Below, piece by piece: positions 1 to 6,004 of a stretch of 6,134 nt of DNA (positions are counted from its first letter, which is position 1; each line of letters begins with the position of its first letter). Made by a program: the position numbers and the translations under genes. Origin of the DNA: an uncultured Bacteroidales bacterium (GTDB lineage Bacteria > Bacteroidota > Bacteroidia > Bacteroidales > UBA932); NCBI GenBank assembly GCA_900546395.1, contig URDD01000105.1, positions 1 to 6,134 of the forward strand, read 5' to 3'. The notes beneath the pieces were generated by a model. The model worked only from the letters and a program-made list of their open reading frames with translations, searched no databases and was not told where the DNA came from.

Positions 1-617
1 TGAGACATATTCTTGAACAGATACATCCATTTGTCACAATAAGTTTCCAGTTCATCCTCTCCCTTGTCAAATCTCGCCAGTTCAAGGAATATGAACTGCA
101 GCTTGTCATGAAGAGGCTCGCCGCTTTCATCTTCCTTAAGTCTGTATGATGAAAAATACCTGCTTTCATCCCATCCGGGAAAATGTGTCATCGGGAAGTT
201 CACCACCGCTATAAACCTCACAGGTTTAAGACGGAAATTCCATCTGAATACAGCTGCATCGCCGTGTGTCTTTCTGAACTCCTCTTTGGCAAGAGCAGCC
301 TGGTTCAGAATCGGATAGCTCGCGTAAAACAGAGACCTGTCACGGAAATACTCCTGCTGTGCAAGCTGCATCTCGATTATGTATTCCTCACCGGACTTTG
401 TCCTTACTGCAATATCGAATACAGCCCTCCTGTCATCTGCCGTAGGCCCCAAATGTTCCGTATTCTGGAAGGTCACATCTTCAATATCACCGTTCCCAAC
501 AATCCTGTTCAGGAATGCAATCAGGATGTCCTTGCACTCCTCGCTGCCGAAAATCCTCTTGAACATATAGTCGTTCGTCAGGTTCGCATACCCTTTCATC
601 TGTTTCATGCCGTTCAT
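1..617 (-). CDS. Rpn family PD-(D/E)XK nuclease / putative transposase, C-terminus off the window
   Basis: This is a partial gene of 205 codons running off the left edge, so its stop is not visible. The N-terminus reads MKGYANLTNDYMFKRIFG, the typical opening of the family. It is followed by NTEHLGPTADDRRAVFDI and by IIEMQLAQQEYFRDRSLFYAS. D68 in AVFD and E82-x-Q84 in IEMQ fit the PD-(D/E)XK catalytic core. The visible end, DKWMYLFKNMS, is also a family hallmark, normally near residue 200 of a protein of about 300. Family knowledge: Rpn (YhgA-like, PDDEXK_2) proteins are DNA endonucleases that promote RecA-independent recombination and are often annotated as transposases. An in-frame TAA lies upstream, at 630-632. 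ATGs at 617, 608 and 599 are all possible, and the one at 599 gives the family's usual N-terminal length. No terminal repeats or partner genes are seen, so mobility of this copy is not shown. Confidence 0.9.
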   Translation of the reverse strand, partial: MNGMKQMKGYANLTNDYMFKRIFGSEECKDILIAFLNRIVGNGDIEDVTFQNTEHLGPTADDRRAVFDIAVRTKSGEEYIIEMQLAQQEYFRDRSLFYASYPILNQAALAKEEFRKTHGDAAVFRWNFRLKPVRFIAVVNFPMTHFPGWDESRYFSSYRLKEDESGEPLHDKLQFIFLELARFDKGEDELETYCDKWMYLFKNMS

Positions 618-915
618 CTCACTCAAGTTTTACAAGTAACTCAATTCGTTAATATTCGAAGATTTGTACAGTACTTGCGTAACTTCTTTCACACCGCACA
701 ACCTTCTATTATGTTATCCTTTCCCGAGAAAAGTTTTTAATTGTTGTGGCGGCAAAGTTCAGCAGACTTATCCGTTTTTCCGAAAAGTAAACGTTTCAGT
801 TTAAAAACAGGCTTTTCAGATATGCAGGAGCTCATTCCGGCTTTATTTCATCGAAATTAAGCGGCTAAAATATTTTTGAATAGCAAGAAAGGCCTTGAAT
901 ATGATATCGTTACGA
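618..915. other. Gene-free stretch upstream of the Rpn nuclease gene
   Basis: No protein family, tRNA-like fold or strong terminator is recognised here. The region should hold the promoter of the minus-strand nuclease gene, but no good TTTG/TAnnTTTG pair was found upstream of position 617. A short AT-rich palindrome, ATTTCATCGAAAT, lies near 845-857. On the minus strand AGCCGG (837-842) and TGCATATCTG (817-826) resemble pieces of the tandem repeat to the right, so decayed repeat units may extend into this stretch. Confidence 0.5.
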
Positions 916-1104
916 ATAATACATGTTTTTTAGGCTGGTCAACAAAGTACCATTTGTACGGGAAAGGCATGCAGGCGGTACAAACGGACTGCCAAATATA
1001 TTTTGTGCGGAAAAGCCACATATGCAGTATCAACCGGCTCCCAAAGAACATTCGGTACGGAAACAAGGAGTCTGCGGTATAAAATCATGAAATAACAGGC
1101 TGGT
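916..1104 (-). repeat. Degenerate tandem repeat, period about 49 bases, in the 3' region of the C11 peptidase gene
   Basis: Read on the minus strand, three units start with TTTCC(C/G): at 1063 (unit A, 50 bases), 1013 (unit B, 48 bases) and 965 (unit C, about 50 bases). A and B share TTTCCG.AC, AAT, TTTGG.AG.C, GTT, TAC.GC and TG.C, about 65% identity by eye with one gap. C shares TTTCC, GTAC (with A), ACAAA (with B) and TTTG. A half unit (1104 to 1064) sits against the peptidase stop codon. It shares ACCAGCCT and CATG with the second half of C, and TACCGC with B. Units of 50 and 48 bases do not keep a reading frame, so this is probably not coding. The function is unknown. It could be a decayed minisatellite or a structured 3' untranslated region. 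It is not a CRISPR array. Confidence 0.6.
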
Positions 1105-2303
1105 TATCTTATCATTCCTGTCGCTTTGTTCCAGTCGAGGGTTCTGTAGTAAGAATCATGGACCTTTTTATTGGTTACATAAGAACTCAGGCCGCAGAAT
1201 TCTGTTATCGGCATACCGATAAAGTTTTCTGTGGCCGCTTTGTATATGACGCAATCACTGATGGCTCTGTCGAACTTCTCGCTTTCTTCTTTGCTGACAT
1301 CAAGATGCCTGATAATATCTCCGAGGTCGTAAAAAAACAAGTGCTCATACATCCGGCCGTAGCACTGTATCCGGACTGGATCCAATGTATCCAGCTTGTC
1401 TCTGTGGCTTGCGAAAATATCCCTGCATACCGAAGCCAGTTCCTCGGTCTTCCTGCAATCTACGAGTGAAATCGTGGCAGACTGCCAGTTACCTGTCTTG
1501 CTGTTGTAGAGATTGTAATAATCCTTGCAGATTCCTTGGAGGTCAGGAATATCCTGTTTCAGAAGATACTCAGTCGTTCTGGAGTAGTCAAATCCTTCCG
1601 AGATGACTTCAGTCGGGGAGAAGATGACTTTTCTGCATTTGTCCTTCAGCTGGTATGCAACTTCGATGCACCCCATCAGGCATGAGTCGAACATTATGAA
1701 TTCCATCTGCGCAGGTATGGCATCCGCAAAGTCTTTAAGGTCTATTTCGTATGTATGCCTGGTAGTTCCCGGCTCGTATTCATTGCCTATTGCTGTCGGA
1801 GAAACTTTGTTATTGAAGAATTCAGGCTCAATCTTCTTGCCTGCTGGAAGCCATCCGGTTGAGTGGGACGAAAATATCATACCATATTGTTTTCCCGGAT
1901 ACGTCTCCATTATATTGTCCAGTACAGTTCTTAACGTATTGGCATCTGCCGCCAATGTGCCGGGAGTCATTGTCATCAGAGTATCCCTTGTAATTTTTCC
2001 GTATCTGTCTTTGGTTATTCTTGTCAGAGACGGTGATATGAGCTTGTTTCCTTTCGCCAGGTTGCTGAAAACTAAAAGTACGGCATCGCTTTTCGGTCCG
2101 GGAACATATCCGTTCAGCATTTTGTTGATATTGTCATTGATATCGTATGAAAGGTTATTGAGCCCGGCTGCATAGAACAGCAGGACCCTGTCGGCTCCAG
2201 AGAGATCTTCTTCAGGCAGGTCTTTGCTGCAGGATGTGAGTGAATTCATACCTATAATACAGGTCATGGCAGCAAAAAGCAGATTCAATATCTTTCTTCT
2301 CAT
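1104..2303 (-). CDS. Clostripain-family (peptidase C11) cysteine endopeptidase lipoprotein
   Basis: The protein has 399 residues. Residues 1-25 form a lipoprotein signal: basic MRRK, a hydrophobic stretch, then the lipobox LTSC with Cys25 as the lipidated residue. The mature start, CSKDLPEED, is acidic, like the surface-export signals known in Bacteroidetes, so surface display is possible (inference). The C11 core begins near residue 38 (DRVLLFYAAGLNNLS). The catalytic dyad is His147 in SSHSTGW (usual form SHG.GW) and Cys208 in FDSCLMGCIEVAYQL (usual form DACLM). Known C11 enzymes cut after Arg or Lys and are often activated by self-cleavage between His and Cys; Lys156-Lys157 could be such a site (inference). 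Length is normal for Bacteroidales members and no damage is seen. The ATG at 2303 is required for a complete signal peptide. The gene is divergent from the M49 peptidase, 117 bases away. Confidence 0.92.
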   Translation of the reverse strand: MRRKILNLLFAAMTCIIGMNSLTSCSKDLPEEDLSGADRVLLFYAAGLNNLSYDINDNINKMLNGYVPGPKSDAVLLVFSNLAKGNKLISPSLTRITKDRYGKITRDTLMTMTPGTLAADANTLRTVLDNIMETYPGKQYGMIFSSHSTGWLPAGKKIEPEFFNNKVSPTAIGNEYEPGTTRHTYEIDLKDFADAIPAQMEFIMFDSCLMGCIEVAYQLKDKCRKVIFSPTEVISEGFDYSRTTEYLLKQDIPDLQGICKDYYNLYNSKTGNWQSATISLVDCRKTEELASVCRDIFASHRDKLDTLDPVRIQCYGRMYEHLFFYDLGDIIRHLDVSKEESEKFDRAISDCVIYKAATENFIGMPITEFCGLSSYVTNKKVHDSYYRTLDWNKATGMIR

Positions 2304-2313
2304 ATTCGTAATA

Positions 2314-2321
2314 CAAACTTA
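2314..2321 (-). promoter_or_regulatory. Possible -7 element of the C11 peptidase promoter
   Basis: On the minus strand this reads TAAGTTTG, a full match to the Bacteroidetes -7 consensus TAnnTTTG. No TTTG is found 19-21 bases upstream. The element lies only 10 bases before the ATG, so a transcript from it would be almost leaderless. The call is therefore weak. Confidence 0.3.
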
Positions 2322-2344
2322 CATAAAAATAACGATATTTTATA

Positions 2345-2357
2345 AGAAGCTGTTTAA
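2345..2357 (+). repeat. Single copy of the AGAAGCTGTTTAA motif
   Basis: This 13-base sequence matches 13 of 14 bases of each arm of the inverted repeat at 4445-4498 (the next base is T instead of A). Here it has no clear partner arm. It ends three bases before the -33 element of the M49 peptidase promoter, so it could be a regulator site, or one end of an old insertion. Which of these applies cannot be decided from this window. Confidence 0.6.
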
Positions 2358-2360
2358 TTT

Positions 2361-2392
2361 TTTGTCATTGTAGATTTTATGATTTAATTTTG
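2361..2392 (+). promoter_or_regulatory. Bacteroidetes-type promoter of the M49 peptidase gene
   Basis: TTTG at 2361-2364 (-33 element) is followed after exactly 20 bases by TAATTTTG at 2385-2392 (-7 element, consensus TAnnTTTG). Both elements and the spacing match the primary sigma factor promoter of this phylum. Transcription should start near 2397, giving a leader of about 24 bases before the ATG at 2421. That leader has no Shine-Dalgarno sequence, as is usual in this group. Confidence 0.75.
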
Positions 2393-2420
2393 AGAATGCT
2401 TAAAAATAAACCGACACTTT

Positions 2421-4430
2421 ATGAATAAAATTTTAAAAATGACGGCACTTACTGCAGTAGCAGCTGCGGCTGTATCCTGCGGGAGCGGCAATGTACAGCA
2501 GCAAGACAAGGAATTCAAATATCTTATAGATGAATTTGCAGACCTTAAAATCATGAGATATCAGATTCCGGGATGGGACAGGCTTACTCTTCAGCAGAAG
2601 GAGTATGTATATCATCTTGGAGAAGCTGCCAAGTACGGCAGGGATATCATCTGGGACCAGCACGGAAAATACAATCTGAGGATTAGAAAAGCCTTGGAAA
2701 ATATATTGGAAAATTACAAGGGAGACAGGACAGTCAAGGAATTTGAGGATTTTACAGTCTATGCAAAGAGGGTTTTCTTCAGTAACGGAATCCATCATCA
2801 TTATGCCGAAGACAAGATCTTTCCTGACTGTCCGAAAGAATATTTCAGGTCACTTATGGAATCCTGCGGCAATGCTTCAGAAGCTGACGTGCTTTTGGAG
2901 ATAATCTATGACCCTAATATTTTCCCGCAGAGGAAATCCACTGATTCAAAAGGCGATATCGTAGCTCAGTCAGCTGTCAATTTTTATGAGGGTGTGACAC
3001 GTAAGGAAGTTGAAGATTTCTATCACGAAATGACTGACCCTGACGATCCGCATCCTGTTTCATACGGCCTTAACAGCAAAGTAGTAAAAGGTGAGGACGG
3101 TAAGGTAAAAGAAGAAGTATATAGAATCGGCGGCTTGTATTCTTCCGCTCTTGAGAAAATTACGGAAGAGCTCGGCAAAGCTGCGGCAGTAGCTGAAAGC
3201 GATTTGCAGAAACAGTATATCGCTTCCTTGATAAAGTACTATCAGACAGGTGATTTGAAGCTTTGGGACGAATATAATATCCAGTGGGTAAAAGATACGC
3301 TTGGAACTGTGGATTTCGTAAACGGTTTTGTGGAAGACTACAGCGACCCTCTCGGCCGCAAGGCATCCTGGGAAGCTCTTGTCAATATCAAGGACCACGA
3401 TGCATCTGAAAGGACTACTGTAATCAGTGAAAATGCCCAGTGGTTTGAGGATAATTCTCCTGTTGACCCGGCTTTCAAGAAAAAGACAGTAAAGGGAGTT
3501 TCTGCAAAGGTTATCAATGCCACTACTCTGGCCGGAGACTGCTATCCTGCAACCCCTATCGGAATCAACCTTCCAAATGCAGACTGGATACGCAAGGAAT
3601 TCGGTTCCAAGTCAGTTACTATTGCCAATATCACCCATGCTTATGACAAGGCAGCACAGGAGTCGCCAAAGAGCACATTGAACGAATTTGCATGGGACGA
3701 GAAAGAAATTGCCGATGCAAAGAAGTATCTGTCAATTACAGACGAGATTCACACTGACCTTCATGAATGTCTCGGACACGGTTCTGGTCAGATTCTTCCG
3801 GGTGTTTCTCCTAACTCGTTGAAAGAATACAGCTCTGCACTTGAGGAAACAAGGGCTGACCTTTTCGGACTTTATTATATGGCTGATCCTAAGCTTGTAG
3901 AGTTGGGAATCCTTCCTGATATGGAGGCTTACAAAGCACAGTATTCAAACTTTATCAGAAACGGACTTATGGTTCAGTTCAGCAGAGTGGAACTCGGAAG
4001 AAAGAATACTGAGGCTCATATGCAGAACAGGAAGCTGATTGCTGAATGGTGTTATGAGAAGGGCTTGAAGGACAATGTGATAGAGAAGAAAGTCAGAGAC
4101 GGAAAGACATATTTTGTAGTTAATGACTTTGAGGCTTTGCGCGGTCTTTTCGGCAGTCTTCTTGCCGAGGTTCAGCGTATCAAGTCAGAGGGTGACTATA
4201 AGGCAGGCAAGAAGTTGGTTGAGAAGTATGCAGTTGATATTGACCCTGAACTTCATAAAGAGGTTAAGGAGAGATATGAGGCTCTCGGACTCAAGCCATA
4301 CGGCGGTTTTGTCAACCCGGAAATAGTCCCTGTTACAAAGGCGGGAAAAGTAGTTGACTATGTGGTGGAATATCCGGACAATTATCTTGAGCAGATGCTT
4401 AAGTACGGACGCGAATACTCGACACTCTAA
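2421..4430 (+). CDS. Dipeptidyl peptidase III (peptidase family M49), lipoprotein
   Basis: The protein has 669 residues and removes dipeptides from the N-terminus of short peptides, using zinc. The zinc motif is HECLGH at residues 448-453: His448 and His453 bind zinc and Glu449 is catalytic. The third ligand is Glu476 in LEETRAD. As I recall, these positions equal those of the Bacteroides thetaiotaomicron enzyme, so the gene appears complete and collinear with it. Other M49 landmarks are DFVNGFVEDYSDPLG (298-312) and the SRVELGRKNTEAHMQNR block downstream of the zinc site. Residues 1-20 are a lipoprotein signal with lipobox AVSC and Cys20 lipidated, so the enzyme should sit in the envelope, unlike the cytosolic eukaryotic DPP III. 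The sequence after Cys20 (GSGNVQQQ) lacks the acidic surface-export signal, which suggests a periplasmic location. Automated annotation sometimes calls such proteins dihydrofolate reductase; nothing here supports that. A strong promoter lies upstream. Confidence 0.95.
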   Translation: MNKILKMTALTAVAAAAVSCGSGNVQQQDKEFKYLIDEFADLKIMRYQIPGWDRLTLQQKEYVYHLGEAAKYGRDIIWDQHGKYNLRIRKALENILENYKGDRTVKEFEDFTVYAKRVFFSNGIHHHYAEDKIFPDCPKEYFRSLMESCGNASEADVLLEIIYDPNIFPQRKSTDSKGDIVAQSAVNFYEGVTRKEVEDFYHEMTDPDDPHPVSYGLNSKVVKGEDGKVKEEVYRIGGLYSSALEKITEELGKAAAVAESDLQKQYIASLIKYYQTGDLKLWDEYNIQWVKDTLGTVDFVNGFVEDYSDPLGRKASWEALVNIKDHDASERTTVISENAQWFEDNSPVDPAFKKKTVKGVSAKVINATTLAGDCYPATPIGINLPNADWIRKEFGSKSVTIANITHAYDKAAQESPKSTLNEFAWDEKEIADAKKYLSITDEIHTDLHECLGHGSGQILPGVSPNSLKEYSSALEETRADLFGLYYMADPKLVELGILPDMEAYKAQYSNFIRNGLMVQFSRVELGRKNTEAHMQNRKLIAEWCYEKGLKDNVIEKKVRDGKTYFVVNDFEALRGLFGSLLAEVQRIKSEGDYKAGKKLVEKYAVDIDPELHKEVKERYEALGLKPYGGFVNPEIVPVTKAGKVVDYVVEYPDNYLEQMLKYGREYSTL

Positions 4431-4444
4431 GTCTATGGTTATTT

Positions 4445-4498
4445 AGAAGCTGTTTAAAATTTTCTTGAAAAATCTGCTTTTAAATTTAAACAGCTTCT
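4445..4498. repeat. Inverted repeat with 14-bp perfect arms between the M49 peptidase and xerD
   Basis: The left arm AGAAGCTGTTTAAA (4445-4458) is an exact reverse complement of TTTAAACAGCTTCT (4485-4498), with a 26-base AT-rich loop. It begins 15 bases after the peptidase stop codon and ends 34 bases before the xerD start. In RNA it would form a stable hairpin and may help end or protect the upstream transcript. It lacks the run of U after the right arm expected of an intrinsic terminator. A short non-autonomous element (MITE or REP-like) is an alternative, but no flanking target duplication is visible. The same arm also occurs at 2345. Confidence 0.75.
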
Positions 4499-4532
4499 TG
4501 GCAGTTTCCAAGGTAAGGTATATAGGATAATT

Positions 4533-5465
4533 ATGACAGATAATAACAGCAAGTATCTTGATGATTATTCCAAATATCTGAAAATAGAAAGGGCGATGTC
4601 TCCGAACACGGCTGCGGCCTATCGTTCGGACATCGTCTTTTTTCTTGAGTATGCCGGTAAAGACGCTGCCGGGATTACTTCTGACGATATTGTGACATAT
4701 ATTTCATCAAGGGCGCAGGATGCGCTTTCAGACAGGGACAAGCCGTTTTCCAAGAGGTCGCAGGCCAGATTTCTGAGTGCCTTGCGCTCTTTTTTCAACT
4801 TTCTTGTTCTCGAGAAAGAAGTTACGGAAAATCCTTGCGATAATGTTGAATCGCCTAAAATAGGGCGGTATCTGCCTGATGTACTGTCTGTGGAAGAGAT
4901 AGATGCCATAATGCAGTCTGTGGATTTGTCTGCTGTAAACGGAATCCGTGACAGAGCTATTCTTGAGGTTCTTTATGGCTGCGGTCTCAGAGTTTCTGAG
5001 GCTGTTACATTGTGTATATCGGAGATATATGCAAAAGAACAGTTTGTCAGCATCAAAGGAAAAGGCAGCAAGCAGAGACTCGTGCCGATTGGTGAAGTGG
5101 CTCTGGATTTTATCGGCAGATATCTGGAATTGAGGCCGGAGCCGGCAGACAAGTCATCAGAAGATATACTTTTCCTGAACAGATTCGGCAAAGGTCTCAG
5201 CAGAGTGTCTGTATTCACTATGGTGAAGAGACAGGCTATGCTTGCAGGCATCCGTAAAGAAATATCCCCGCATACATTCAGACATTCATTCGCTACTCAT
5301 CTACTGGAAAACGGTGCAGACCTTCGTGCTGTCCAGGAAATGCTGGGGCATGAAAGTGTACTTACTACTGAAATCTATACCCATATTGACAGGAATATCT
5401 GGCAGCAGACAGTGCTGCAGTATCATCCGCGCAACTCCTGTTCCCGGGATACCGCCTCATTGTAG
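4533..5465 (+). CDS. xerD: Site-specific tyrosine recombinase, XerC/XerD type
   Basis: The protein has 310 residues. Xer recombinases act at dif near the terminus, with FtsK, to resolve chromosome dimers. The N-terminal SAM-like DNA-binding domain (about residues 5-95) includes the signature YLKIERAMSPNTAAAYRSD. The catalytic domain (about 110-300) has every expected residue: Arg153 (GLRVSE), Lys177 (GKGSKQR), His247 and Arg250 (HTFRHSFATHL), His273 (LGHES) and the nucleophile Tyr282 (EIYTHID). It ends with the usual HPRN block and then a nine-residue tail that lies over the end of the thymidine kinase gene. The choice of XerD over XerC rests on overall resemblance to Bacteroidetes proteins given that name; an integrase of a mobile element is less likely, given the Xer length and absence of element ends. 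The ATG at 4533 gives the normal N-terminus. No clear promoter of its own was found. Confidence 0.92.
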   Translation: MTDNNSKYLDDYSKYLKIERAMSPNTAAAYRSDIVFFLEYAGKDAAGITSDDIVTYISSRAQDALSDRDKPFSKRSQARFLSALRSFFNFLVLEKEVTENPCDNVESPKIGRYLPDVLSVEEIDAIMQSVDLSAVNGIRDRAILEVLYGCGLRVSEAVTLCISEIYAKEQFVSIKGKGSKQRLVPIGEVALDFIGRYLELRPEPADKSSEDILFLNRFGKGLSRVSVFTMVKRQAMLAGIRKEISPHTFRHSFATHLLENGADLRAVQEMLGHESVLTTEIYTHIDRNIWQQTVLQYHPRNSCSRDTASL

Positions 5466-6004
5466 CAGTGACGGCAGAGAGGCTCGTATGTGTCTTTCTC
5501 ACCAAGCACTACAAGCTGGTCACTGTTTGAGAGTCTGTGTGAGTGGTTGGCGATACTGCCGCATTTTACGCAGATGGCATGTACTTTCTGTACATCTTCG
5601 GCTACGGCCATCAGTGCCGGCATGGGGCCGAAAGGCTTTCCGGTAAAATCAGTATCAAGACCTGCAACTATTACGCGGATACCCCTGTTGGCAAGCGTCT
5701 GCGCCACTTCAATTATTGTCTCATCAAAGAACTGTGCTTCATCAATACCTACAACATCTACGTCGCTTGAAAGCAGAAGCATACTTGCCGGAGAGTCTAT
5801 AGGTGTAGAACGGATGCTGTGCGAGTCATGAGAAACTACTTCATCATCCGAATACCTTACATCTATGGAAGGCTTGTATATTTCCACTTTAAGATTGGCA
5901 AACTGAGCTCTTTTAAGTCTTCTTATGAGCTCTTCTGTCTTTCCTGAGAACATTGAACCGCAGATAACCTCGATCCAACCTTTTTTTACGTTTTCTAAAA
6001 ACAT
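5423..6004 (-). CDS. tdk: Thymidine kinase, type II (TK1-like)
   Basis: This cytosolic salvage enzyme phosphorylates thymidine to dTMP using ATP. With the start at 6004 the protein has 193 residues, the normal family length. The Walker A loop is GSMFSGKT (16-23), preceded by IEVIC. The DEAQFFD motif (88-94) holds the catalytic base Glu89. The zinc site is C145-x2-C148 and C177-x2-C180. VSHDSHSIRSTPID matches the part shared by Bacteroidetes kinases. The frame stays open to 6127, but those 41 extra residues resemble no kinase domain, and MFLENVKKGWIEVICG is a typical start, so ATG 6004 is chosen. The 3' end overlaps xerD by 43 bp, tail to tail. The 130 bases upstream (6005-6134) show no convincing promoter or other gene. 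Confidence 0.94.
   Translation of the reverse strand: MFLENVKKGWIEVICGSMFSGKTEELIRRLKRAQFANLKVEIYKPSIDVRYSDDEVVSHDSHSIRSTPIDSPASMLLLSSDVDVVGIDEAQFFDETIIEVAQTLANRGIRVIVAGLDTDFTGKPFGPMPALMAVAEDVQKVHAICVKCGSIANHSHRLSNSDQLVVLGEKDTYEPLCRHCYNEAVSREQELRG

Noticed and set aside
183..740. 185-codon plus-strand open frame
   Set aside because: It lies antisense over the Rpn nuclease gene, whose minus-strand reading gives clear family motifs. The plus-strand translation resembles nothing known.
857..1082. Two overlapping short open frames, one on each strand, of about 69 codons
   Set aside because: Both fall in the tandem repeat, whose units of 50 and 48 bases do not keep a frame. The translations are rich in Trp, Tyr, Phe and Cys without a recognisable domain.
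916..1104. CRISPR array
   Set aside because: The units are contiguous and degenerate along their whole length, with no identical repeats separated by unique spacers, and there is no cas gene.
1603..2175. 190-codon plus-strand open frame
   Set aside because: Antisense shadow of the C11 peptidase gene, which has a lipobox and intact catalytic residues on the minus strand.
4445..4498. Canonical intrinsic terminator
   Set aside because: The right arm is followed by TGGCAGTTTCC and the left arm, read in reverse, by AAATAACC; neither is a U-tract. It is kept as an inverted repeat only.
4498..4532. Promoter for xerD (TTGG, 17-base gap, TATATAGG)
   Set aside because: It does not match the TAnnTTTG consensus that fits the peptidase gene, and the AT-rich sequence makes chance matches likely.
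5242..5646. 134-codon plus-strand open frame running from xerD into tdk
   Set aside because: It is in another frame of xerD and antisense to tdk, both firmly identified.
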